64,000 nucleotides of DNA from contig JAHQIW010007122.1 in the NCBI GenBank assembly GCA_019055375.1, positions 186,001 to 250,000 on the forward strand. The letters run 5' to 3'. Under the pieces are notes generated by a model. The model had not been told where the DNA came from. It saw nothing but the letters and a program-made list of their open reading frames with translations, and did not search any database. Shown in pieces: positions 1-11,500 of the stretch. The first letter of the stretch is position 1; every line of letters starts with the position of its first letter. This DNA comes from Parelaphostrongylus tenuis (lineage: Eukaryota; Nematoda; Chromadorea; Rhabditida; Metastrongylidae). The translations under genes and the position numbers were made by a program.

Positions 1-147
1 GCTCGACAGCAGACTTTTCGATTTTCATTAGCATTGAAGAATCTATTATAAACACACTTGTTATGGCAAAAAAAAAGCTCTCAGAAGTTAACAATTCATT
101 ACTTTTTGATACGAAAAAAACATTCTAGAGATATGAAGAATAAAAAG

Positions 148-452
148 GATAAAGCTCTCGGCATTGATCAATCCCTGAGGGATACGCCATGCATTCGATT
201 TCAGTTTTTAACTTCGTTTGAGGTGATTGAATGCATATCTGGCCTTTACAATGACTCGCGGAGGCCTCCCCCTGAACCGAGTCAGTGCTGCTTATCCTCC
301 CAGACAAGAATGAGACCTGTCTGGTACCGGTTTTACCGACCCCGGAGGGACGGATGGTTTGGTGAGCCATGAGCGCGAGATCGAAACATTGACCTCGTGT
401 GCGTCGCAGGGTACCTCTAACCACTGCGCCACAAGCGCTCTTTCTAGAGATA
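148..452 (-). repeat. SINE family S1 copy (tRNA-derived)
   Basis: Read on the minus strand, the head carries a tRNA-like A box (GCGCAGTGGTTAGAGG) and then a B box like GGTTCGATCTC. A body of about 220 bases follows that recurs closely at 20865-21165 and 22130-22415, including the segment ending in TATGCATTCAATCACCTC. The combination of pol III boxes and a shared body in dispersed copies is what defines a tRNA-derived SINE. The B box here has diverged. Confidence 0.85.
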
Positions 453-544
453 TACGGTTAGGAAAATCAGTCGCTTGTGTTACGGTGTTTCAACAAGAGA
501 TACGGTGTGTTGGAGATATGGTGCACACTGCAGAGCAAAAAAAA

Positions 545-910
545 ACATAAAAAAATCTTCCTGTGAAACGTCGTGGAAGGGGACAGAACCTTCGACAAGA
601 TTCTTCCCGATAACCGGCATCACTGAGCACTCGATAGGATCTCCAACTTTCTTCGCTCTGAATGGCAATCTGGGAGTCTGTAATGTAATTCAGTCTAGCT
701 TAAATCTATGTGATCAATCACTTGTTTTTTATTTGCTTCTTATCTGAGAAGACTGAGACAGACAACGATTCCCGATCGAGCGGATGGATGGCAGCGCGAA
801 GGACCGTCCAGCGTTTCCACACTGGGGACTAGAGACGCAGAGGGCGTGGGCCCACGGCGGTCCCGAAAGGGTCAAGTCGTGACACAAATGATATAGAATA
901 TGTCTGATAA
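545..910 (-). repeat. SINE-like family S3 copy, degenerate
   Basis: The minus strand has a tRNA-like tail (a damaged GGTTCGATCCC B box, then a stretch like CCTGCCACGACG) and, near 830-890, the end shared with other S3 copies, matching CCCTTTCGGGACC and CTCTGCGTCT. Related copies are at 7535-8180 and 14270-14930. This copy is the most diverged, so its limits are approximate. Confidence 0.55.
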
Positions 911-2800
911 TATCGTTCCGCTTGAATAACGCAGTATACCATTCTACAAGTTGACAACTGTTCTTCACGAATGCGATCGATACCTATGAAATACATAAGA
1001 ACACCCATAAAATAAATTGATGTATCAATGAGTTTACATATTTGTCATATAGCGATCATCCAGATAACCCTTTTTATTACACGACGCTTTCAAGGTATAA
1101 ATCAACACAATGTAGTCTTCAAAGAGTTATACGAAAAGCTTTGTGTATCACATGAAGCGAATGTTACGTTAACCCGTTCGGGACGGCGTGTACCTGCGGT
1201 TGTACGCGAATAACTGAAAGGCTTTCTCTAGACTTTTATAATTATTCGAAAGCTCAGATATCTGCAATCTCAGAAGTGCGCCCGATTTTCTATAATAAAA
1301 AGCTTTTTAGAGCACTGTGAAAGCAAAAACAAAGTTATCTTCCACACCGATTCCTTTGTTTGCTCGACCCGTGCCCTGGGGAAAGGTTTTTGGCTAACTA
1401 GTCATTCGATAGCCCAAGTCTCGACAATCTTAAGATTATAACTGGTTTTTAGGAAAGTTTTTACGAAGCGATGTAAGAGCAAAAAGAACAGCACGTTTCA
1501 TAGTAGGAGTTCTCTTACACATAAATACTGTGTATGCACGAAAAGCGTATTAGCTTGTAGGGAAGTTCAGTGTCAGAACAATAGGCAGAACCTAAATTTC
1601 TTTTCCTCAAAACGAAGAAAATCCCGTTAAGAACCAGAAATCGCACGCAGCTCGCGACTGCGGCTAAGTTTTCAACCAATTGCCGTTTCGAAAGGGTTAA
1701 TCGACCTGAAGGCTACGATACACTGAACACAGCAATAGAATTATTTAATGAACACGGAACAATTAAACCACAACAAGCGCCGAAAGCATGGTACTGATAC
1801 ATAAGGAAAATTAGGGAAAAGAACGACGTTTAGATGAGATAAATTGAATTTTATGGTCCAAATCCGAGTTTGCACGATAGAATATCAATAATACTACGCA
1901 GAGATTGAAGAGAAGTTGTCAGCTGATTGATTGATGTGCTTGAGCTTGGTACGCCTCTGTATGAATGTACCTCTGAAAGTCCTCCAACTTCTCTGATGAA
2001 GTGTGTCATGGGGGAGCCACCACGTTGCCGAAGCCGTGACGCACCTCAAACCTGGGTAATTAAACTACTGCTGTGACGTTTTTAACATTATGACAACGAC
2101 ACGGCTTAATTGAAGGTTCAGGCGTATGAATCACATAAATGCCTCATTAAACACTCCGTTGGGACGACTTAGAAGATAAACGAGAATGCGAAGGGATGAT
2201 GTAAGATTAGGAAACAGTAACGTTGTAGACAGCCAGCCACGAAGCACGACCAAACAGCAGGCAAAAGATGAGCAACGTCTTTATCCATCGACGCCCTGCT
2301 ACCTGCTCGCACCCCGCACCCAAACAGCTTCAAGTATTTCCCACTCCTCGTCGTCACCCCTAGTTCTTATTTGACCTCCAAATATCCCCAAAAGATTAGT
2401 CATTGAGGCATGGATATTTGTTACGCCCAAGCCTTCCTTCACTAGCGTCAAGTCAATGTAACGATGGTGCTATCGTTGTTAATGCCGTGATTATGCATAC
2501 CAAAGTTCCATTACCCAGGTCTGGGGTCACCGCAACAATCATCAGTCAACTCCAACTTCTCTTCAGAAATTGACTACAATAATGCAGATTTTAAAAAGAA
2601 AAGTGCTGGTCAATTAATACAATACGATAAAATCACAAGACCAAACCGCTAAAGCCACCAGAACACCTTCAACTACACTTCGTACGATTACGATATAAAC
2701 CAAACTGGCCTGTAAAATGATTATAGTGAATGAAATTTGGAAAAAAAAAATCTGGTATCATAGCTGATCTCGAAAAAGACACAGATACATGTAGTTGGGT
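911..2800. other. gene-free stretch with degenerate repeats
   Basis: I see no convincing coding sequence. The interval at 1220-1700 has short matches (ATTCGAAAGCTCAGAT and similar) to the long foldback family seen at 10805-11225 and 62855-63725. A spliced-leader-like sequence lies at 2045-2066 on the minus strand. Short open frames here resemble no family I know. Confidence 0.5.
2045..2066 (-). other. SL1 spliced-leader-like sequence
   Basis: The minus strand matches the nematode SL1 leader (GGTTTAATTACCCAAGTTTGAG) at 20 of 22 positions; the differences are the first base and one base in the ACCCAAG core. The next minus-strand bases are GTGCGT, so a GT follows the leader as in an SL RNA gene. 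I see no Sm-binding site (AATTTTTGG type) in the following 60 bases. A retroposed trans-spliced transcript, or a leader captured inside a repeat, is therefore more likely than an SL RNA gene. Confidence 0.5.
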
Positions 2801-2837
2801 TAAACCGTAACGCATGAACGGAGAGGTGGACCCCTAC

Positions 2838-2950
2838 GGGACCGTGGACCCAGCCCTCTGCGTGTCCGACCCCTCAGCGTGTTACTTCTATCGACCGCAA
2901 CACGCTGAGGGTTCGGACACGCAGAGGGCTGGGTCCACGGTCCCGTAAGG
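2838..2950. repeat. near-perfect hairpin (foldback) of about 50-base arms
   Basis: The left arm starts CTACGGGACCGTGGACCCAG and ends CCTCAGCGTGTT. After a spacer of about 15 bases the right arm runs back through AACACGCTGAGG to CTGGGTCCACGGTCCCGTAAGG. The arms pair almost completely. A more diverged relative with the same outer ends is at 5222-5392. It lies 3' of the rab-6 gene. Confidence 0.85.
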
Positions 2951-3008
2951 GTTAGTAGACTCGTGTGATAGATAAGATGACTTATTACTGTGTGGGTTAA
3001 TTGTGCTA

Positions 3009-3021
3009 GGGGGGGGGGGGG
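3009..3021 (+). repeat. poly-G run (13 G)
   Basis: This is an uninterrupted run of 13 G about 85 bases 3' of the rab-6 stop codon (poly-C on the coding strand). Comparable poly-C runs occur at 6557-6570 and 40711-40726. Confidence 0.95.
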
Positions 3022-3105
3022 AAAGCCAGCTATTAGCGATTTCAGCTGAAAAATCATCGGAACCAAAGTAGCGAGAAATCCTTTCGTCCAAGTGCTCGAA
3101 AGTGA

Positions 3106-3744
<639 letters not shown>

Positions 3745-3747
3745 TCA

Positions 3748-3759
3748 CTGAAAAGAAAA
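3748..3759 (-). promoter_or_regulatory. probable trans-splice acceptor of rab-6
   Basis: On the minus strand a TTTTCTTTTCAG tract ends at 3748, and the ATG follows 18 bases later at 3729. A polypyrimidine-CAG this close to the start codon fits nematode SL trans-splicing. A cis intron with a 5' non-coding exon cannot be excluded. Confidence 0.6.
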
Positions 3760-3879
3760 GAAACAATTAGAAGATACTTTGGATTGATGACGGCGACGAC
3801 GACGACGACGGCCATAGTTCCTAGAGAAATCAACCGAATTGACTGAAAATCGAGGCTTATCGAGATAGAAAGTGATGAA

Positions 3880-4415
3880 GGATTCAAATACAATAAGGTG
3901 GGCGATAACGAAAACGTCGTGAGGACCCATACAATAATATCAGAAAGGAGAACGGAGGATGGAAGAGTTTATACAATAACAATGAAGAGAACGAGGGAAA
4001 GAGAGGTCCCATCCAGTAACAATGAATAGAAAATGAAGAGCAGATCATAGAATAATGACGGAAAGGGAGGGAAAAAGAGGTAATCATGTGATAGCAACAA
4101 GAAGAAGGAAGAAAGAAAGGAACAATCAAGACATCATACAATGGAAATCGCGAGAAGGAATGAAGAATTCATAGAATAACAATCAAAAAAATAAAAAGGG
4201 AGGATTCAAAGAATAACAGTAGAAAGAAGAAGGAAGGATCTATATGATAACGGTTAAAACGGAAGGAAATAAGGAAGGGAAGATCCATACAATAACGATA
4301 GAGAGAAGAAGAAAAGGAGGATCCTCACAATAGCAGTATAAAGGAGAAGGAACGAAGGGAGGATCCTCACAATAACAACAAGAAGGAGAAAAAAGGAAGG
4401 ACCCCCTTCCCCGTA
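3880..4415. repeat. degenerate purine-rich minisatellite, unit about 40-45 bases
   Basis: Variants of GGAGGATCCATACAATAACAA followed by a GAAGAAGG-rich stretch recur about a dozen times with substitutions and small indels. The plus strand is strongly purine-rich. It lies in the 5' flank of rab-6, beginning about 150 bases upstream of its start codon. Confidence 0.8.
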
Positions 4416-4629
4416 ACAATAAAGGTACTTCTCAATCTGTTTTACGCTTCCACTGGTAAGAGATGCTCGGCCTGATCCAATCTCTTTCTCTTCACGTCCG
4501 CGCCATTTTCCATCGTCTCCTCGTCACACTAAAATTATATTCAGACTTCTCGAAGTTCTCCCTTTCTACTCTACAAGGATCCTCTATAAAAAATTAAATT
4601 AAAGGTGGAGATATAACTGATGTAGAGCA

Positions 4630-4950
4630 ATGTGCAAAACTTTCGCGCCAGGCGGGACTAGAACCCGCACCTCATTCTTTCCGGGAATGCGTGCTCTATC
4701 CGTTACACTACTGACGTCCATTTTACACATCGAGTGGGTATATATTTACACAGTGGGTATATATTTGGAACATCATACCTCCGCTAAAAGCGGTTAAATA
4801 AAAACGATTATCAGGTGGAAATACAACTTGGAAAGAGTGGTAGCAGGACCAGGAGGCCCCGATAGACAATGGTTAATGGTTAATACGTGCCCCCGGGGAG
4901 GGTGAGACGTTGGTTCAACTCCACTCAAGGTTCAATATTTTGCATACCAC
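4630..4950. repeat. head-to-head pair of S2 tRNA-like SINE units
   Basis: The minus-strand copy (about 4640-4722) reads GGCGTCAGTAGTGTAACGG (A-box region) then GGTTCTAGTCCCGCC (B-box region). A plus-strand copy at about 4845-4945 has a matching head and a GGTTCAACTCC B box. Both end in a tail like AAAGTTTTGCAT. The heads face each other, so the internal pol III promoters would direct divergent transcription. I considered genuine tRNA genes and rejected them because the arms do not close and the copies diverge. Confidence 0.75.
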
Positions 4951-5221
4951 TCAAGTTTTTTGAATGATATCATTTATTCGAAACAACTCAAGTTTTGGCG
5001 GATTTCGCCACTTCTTCAAAACCTTGGAGGACCAGGTTGTCTGCGCTTCAGTCAGCAAAATAACTCCATTTCTTAGATAAAAAAATCTAGGCGCTATGGA
5101 GGGCCAAACCCCTGAAACATGTTCGAATAAATCAAAATTATAACCTATTTTAGCTTAACGATATCCCGAGGTTGATAGAAAATTAGGCTTAGGAATGACA
5201 AGGTAGAGTCAACCTATTAAC

Positions 5222-5392
5222 TCTTACGGGACCGTAAATTTACCAGCTCTGTGTATCCAATCCCTGGCGCGTTGCATCTAACAATGGCGTCTAACCCCCG
5301 CATGCATTAGGTGAAGGTTAGAAGCCATTGTTACACGCGACACGATGGGGCTGGAGACGCGGAGACTGTGAGTCCACGGTCCCGTAAGGGCT
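5222..5392. repeat. foldback element related to 2838-2950
   Basis: The ends CTTACGGGACCGT and ACGGTCCCGTAAGG are inverted repeats, and the inner parts (TCTAACAATGGC and GCCATTGTTACA) also pair. It sits just 3' of the last MYG1 exon. Confidence 0.75.
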
Positions 5393-5595
5393 GATAGATT
5401 GCGACTTTCAGACAAATAACAAAACCACGCAAAATTTGAGGCGAAGTAGAACCGTGTGATTCTAAAATGTAGCAAAATCGTTCCACAAGTATTTTTTAAG
5501 AAAAAAATAGTGGTAAAAAAGATTCAAAAGAATATGGATCAATACCCATGCAGCAGAACGCATCAAAAATTCGCCACCACCCACTTGTATTCAAA

Positions 5596-8500
5596 TCAAA
5601 CATTAACCTCTGCTGCATCGCCAATTTCAATCGCTTTCCTTGCCATCATTAGAGCTCCTTCAAGTGTTCGATTACCACCAATGAATCCTAAAAAGCCACC
5701 AAAGAAATCGAAAGTCGTCAAGTGATTATAATTATATAAACCAAGAATGCTGCGTGATACGCAAAACGTAGAGCCTCGGATGGGATCCAAACAAGCGTCA
5801 CATATTTCCCAGAGTCTGCCAATCACTGCACTATCGGAACGTCTGTCCAGCAATCACTCTCTTTGCGATACAACGGATCGGATCTGTCAGTAACCAATCG
5901 TCGAAGATTTGAATCGATATCATGTATCTCACAGGAGTGGTAGCAGGGCAAGAACCACGATGGTGCAATGGCTAGCAGGCACCTGATGTTCTAGGAGTTC
6001 TGGATATCACTCAGCAGATCCGGATAAACAGTCACAACATCATAATACTGGTAATAAAGCGATAAAATCTAGAGTCTTCGTAGTTAAAGCTTGTCCTACA
6101 CTAGAATAAGTATCACAAGCGTGGAACGAAACATCAAGCCTTCATTCCTAGGTTTACTATGATTGAAGAGAAGAAATTACGGTTCACTTCAGTTATCCTG
6201 AAATAGAATATTCAACCTGATTTTCTGGACAAGAATTTTTCACAGATGTGTTGGCAGTCATTCGAAGCTTAATTCTCGAGCTACAGCGCTACGTAGCCTT
6301 TTTCGAAAAGGCCCTTTTACAATACTGTAGAATACAGTTCAAAATTGTGTTCCACATCCACCGCAAGCCTTTATATTAATCAAGCGTATAAATCGCTGGA
6401 GGTACGAAAAGCATACAAATGTGTAGCAAAATTTCCTAGTATCTGAGTTAATCGTTTTATTTGGACGTTCTTTCAAAGCGGAGAAAGATCTGACCATTAA
6501 ATAATAAGTTGCACCCCACATGTCTAAAGCGTCACAGCATCTATCGATCGCCTCGTCCCCCCCCCCCCCCGTAGATTAGTCGGTATACAAGCTCGCCGAA
6601 TATGTGAAACTCGATCTTATTTTCAGCGGTACGGTCTTTCTAGAGGATAAGCACAGCGCTGGAATCATGATGCATGGTATGAAACACAAATGTTTTTTGA
6701 CAGCTCTATCAGAAGGGAATTTTCCAAAAAGCAAACACATTTTGTGATTCCTCAAGACTTGTGCTATCTAAAGGCTATCAGCACTCCAGGAAAGGAGCTT
6801 CGAACTATAAGCGAGATGAGAGAAAAAGCGGGGTCGTGTGGATCACAATTCTAATTTGAATTTTACAACGCTATAAAAAGGGTATTTTGAAGAACCGACC
6901 ACGTACTGCGTCAGCCAGAGATTGAAGCTTTCGCTCTTGCGAAAAATCCTTAACCAGCGAATGAGGTCAAATATCAAATTGTCTCCGGATAATGAGGTCG
7001 AATAATTGTCTTTGGATAAACAAAAAACCTAAATTACCACTAGCATGGACAAAGACACATCCAGTTATTCCACTGATAGTCGACAATTCGTCATCCCTCA
7101 GTCCCCGCCATGCTTTAGGAAGAGGCATTCTAAAATTGAGATTGTGTTAAATTTTTTATGAACAAAATTAGGAACACTCGTGGTTAGTGGTGCTCCATGA
7201 CACACAGGTAAGAAGATCACTCGATGGTTGATAGTCCAACTGCGCGTCCAAGAGTCACCAAACCTTTCAACCCTGCGGAATCGGCGAATTGGTGTCAGAC
7301 TTCTCTGGAAGAACGGCGGCATTTACATGATACCTCGGTGGACCAGTATGAGTCATTGTAATGGCCAGAACTCCAATCACTTCAAACGATGCTAGATGAA
7401 AACCATGACCGAAGGCTTATCCTAAAGCATTGATCACGTTCGAGAGCTTTATACTTAATTCTTTATCTTTATGGACACAAACGATTCCTTTACAGCTCCA
7501 AAGAGTAGTATAGGATACGAAAAGGTCGTTCCACGAAGTTTAACCCTTTGAGGACCATGGACCACGCCTCTGCGTCTCCAAGTGGTAGCACTGAACGGTG
7601 CTCTGCCTTCCCGTATCTGCAATCACCAGCGTTGCAATCTCTGTTTGTTCTTCTCCTCTCTGTCATTCGGCACCCGTCCATCGGGAAGGTTGCTGGTTCG
7701 GCTACCACAACGCTTCACTGAAGTTTTGTTGAGGTTATCTTTTTGATGTCAATTGGTATTGAAGGTTCTTCTATAGGGTAATTATTATAGAAAAAGACAC
7801 TCAGCTGTCTAACATTTACTACATTTTGGTACAAAACGTAAATTTATGGAATAACAACGCATATCCAACTTTTTTCGCTCTGAATGACAATGTAGTACTT
7901 TCCAATGTCATTTAGCTTAGAGTAAGAATTGTCAGATATGGTGTAATATAGTGTGTCAGTGATGAATAGATTACAGTGAAAACAAAAATATAAATAAACT
8001 ACGATAAAACATCGTGGTAGGGGATCGAACCAGCAACTCTTTTTCCCAATAGACGAGGCAGCAAGTGGCTGAGAGGGAGTGAGACGGACAACGACTCCCG
8101 CATGGTAGTTAGAGATACAGGGAAGATGGAGCAGACCGTACACGATTGCCAGTCAGAGGTACATAGGCCATGGATACACGATACGGAAAGTGCGAAGCAA
8201 AAACATCTGTTGAACGATATCAGTCTTGAAGACGATGTTATCACATATTACGTAGAGCTGGCACACCTCATATACAGAGGCTTTAGTGAACTATAAAGGA
8301 GGAACATGAATGCGTTTGGAATAGAATTATACAGAATGAAAAGACCTGATCACGATAACTCTCGCGGAAATTTCGGCTTGGCAGTCCGAGGAAACATATA
8401 TCTTGAGCGAAGCGTCATTCTGGTGATGTGATAAGATCAACTACAATAAGGACGAGAAGAACCATGAACACTAAACTTCAAGGAAGTCTCCGTGTTTTCA

Positions 8501-11500
8501 CGGAGGTGAAATTTGATGAATAGAACCATGCACTCAATTCCATCAAGCATTAATCGATTTGATTGAATGCATATCTGGTCCTTACAATGACTCACGGTGG
8601 CGAACCAACCAAACAAATTAGTCGTCCTCGTGGACAAGTGTAGTAACAATTCGCCGATCCCGAAAGGACAAAAGGCTTGGTGAGTCTTTGGAGGGTATCG
8701 AACCATCGACCACATGTATTTTGTGGGCACGCCAATCACTGCGCCACACACGATCTAAGGTAAATCCTGTATGAGATAATCGGACGGATTCGATAAAAGT
8801 TTTCCAGGCGAATCATGAGAGAATCATCGTTGTAGAGAAAACGATCTGCTGAGAGACAGGCTCGTGATGTACTCAACTTTTGGGTGAAAAAATCAGAAGT
8901 ACCTTGGAGTTGAACTCTACCTTTCATATGAACAAGAAAAATGTGAAAACGAGTATATGAGGAAGGTTCGACCTAGATTTCAAGTGAATCCCTGTCGTTT
9001 CTTTGTTAGAAGAGAAGGCCAAAAGCATGACCAAAGCTATTACTCGGTGATGAAATAAGAATAAAATGTACCACACCTCTCATTTCGAGTGTTTTTTAAT
9101 ACTACGCTCAACTTTCAATATGCCTGATAGACGTTTTTGAGCCACGCATGTGGCCTGTCATGGTAACTTATAGGGCCCAATACACGTGTTTTGGCCTTAA
9201 CAGCCTCGTCAGTAGGGCATCACCCTTCGTCTCCAGTCAATCCTCCCTCTCCTAAAAGACTACATGCATAGCTCAAAAAGTTTATCAGGCATATCAAAAG
9301 TTGAGCGTGGTCTTAAGACAACATTCGAAACGAAAGGTGTGATATATTCAATGATACCACCCAACAGCAAACGAGTGTAAATCACTGCCATTTAATGATA
9401 CTCTTTTTTGATGGCACGTGTAAAATGTTCGTCGTCGCCAACTTATATAGGGGTTTGGGTCTCCCGAGAGGATTGGCTGAAGACGAAGGCTACTGCCCCA
9501 ACGATGAGGCTGTCAAGGCGGAAACAAGTGTACCGAGCTCTATAAGTTGTCCTATAACAGACCACATGGGTGGTTCAAAAATGATTATCAAGCACACTGA
9601 AGGAATAAAATGGTAGAAATGAGACGAGCTAAGCCTACTGACCGATTTTCAAACATTGAAAACTTGTCCTTGGGAATCGCTTGTACTCGATAAGTCCTCG
9701 ATGTCGAGTCTGAACAAATTTCAAAGCGATAGAAATCAGTGCCACACCATAAAAACGATATTCAAAAATATCAAGCGATATGCAAAAGTTTGAGCGACGG
9801 GCAGGAGTTGAACACGCCTGTCACCATTTGCAGAGGTGCGTGTCTAGCCATTGCACTATCGGGGCTCCTTTTTCTCTTTCTGTGATACAGGGTATCGGAG
9901 CAGCCAGTGACCAAGCGTTATCGGCTTAAATTGATACCTTGTGTCGCACGGAAAAAATGATAGCAGAACAGGAGTCATTATAGTGCAGTGCTTGGAACAC
10001 GTCCTTGCAAAGGGTGAGACGCGAGTTCAACTCCCACTCGAGGCTCAAAGTTTTGTCTATAACTGAACGATATTGGTTATATGGTAGCAGTAATATATGT
10101 AAACTCCGCTCTCACCCTCATAAACCATGTAGGTAAGTTTCCTCGAAGACAAATTCTTCTCTTCTTCAATTTGGAACAAGTGCTCTTTCCATGGAACAGA
10201 AGAAGGCGTGAGCAAGACGATTCTCCCACTTGAATCCGCCTTCAAAAGAGTGTCTGTAAGTCTATAGAAACCAAGAGTGATTAGAAAATGACAAAAGGAA
10301 TCACCTGTAGGCATTCATCTATGGCCTTCTCAACAATTTCTCGTGCCGGCCACCAGACGTTGGCCAAGTACGAAACTGCCGACTCAAATTCACCTTAACA
10401 TTGCTGTCGAAATAAAATGAAGAACGTAATTAGGAGGAAAGGTACAAGGATTTTCGACATATCCAGAAATGCTGAAAGGTAGGCAGAACTATCGACTGCA
10501 GGCTGGAGTTGAACCCGCGTTCGACCTATACCGAGGCGCGTGCTACCACTATACCCCTAACGCTGCTGCTCTAATACCACTCAATATCCGATGAATTAGA
10601 TATAATCGCTTCCGATATGGGTTCAAGCGTATATTAAAGAGAGGGTGGTAGCAGAGCAGTGACCTCGGTGGTGTGGTGGAAGCACGCGCCCACGTTATGG
10701 GTTGAAACGAGGGTTCAACTCTTGTTTGAAGTCGAGTGTCTTGCATATCACATGACATTCTCAGATGCATTACCAGATCAGCGAAACCGGTTCTTTTCAG
10801 TTATACAGGGACAAATGAAAAATCCGACCTCATTCGCAGGACAGGAACCTTTCACAGGAGTGCTAGTAAGCATTCGAAAGCTTAGATTTCTGGCTATAGC
10901 ACCGCGTCGTCGATTTTGAAAGAAAAACCCTTCTTTTACGCTGTTACAGAAATAAAATCCCTACGTTGCAGACGCGCATATTTCTCGCTCGACATAGCTC
11001 TTTTTAGTACGCTACGAATGATTACCAATAGTCCGGCAAGGGATATGCGCCTCTGGGGCTACTATACTTTGGATTTCACAGCGATATAAGCGGGTTTTCT
11101 GAAAACCTGAGGATGTGGACTGTGGCCAGAAATCTGGGCTTTCGAATGGTTACTAACACTTCAGCGAAAAGTTCCTGTCCAGCGAATGAGGTCGGTTTTC
11201 ATTTGTCCCCTTATGACCGAAAAGAACTCAAAACCATTCCGAAATGTTGTCAGAATGTGTAAAGAGAGCCAACGCATTAGAATCAGTTGAAACCTCCGAC
11301 AAGTTCCATAGCCTGCTGGAAGCGTTCATCCGGATTGCAGTTCACTTCATTCCAATGTGGATTGAGGAATCCAACTCGTTCAGAAAGTCCACCAAAGATA
11401 TGATACCTGATTATCACGTCTCGGAAACGTTCACGAATTGGTTCTACACGAAAGGTTGGATACCTTGGAGTACCATCGTACTGTGGAATGCCGTTATCTA

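Noticed and set aside
3880..4415. Spaced repeat array resembling CRISPR
   Set aside because: Units are degenerate and contiguous without unique spacers, in a eukaryotic context; it is a minisatellite.
4640..4722. Possible functional tRNA gene with A and B boxes
   Set aside because: The acceptor and anticodon arms do not close, and similar diverged copies occur many times, so it is a SINE head.
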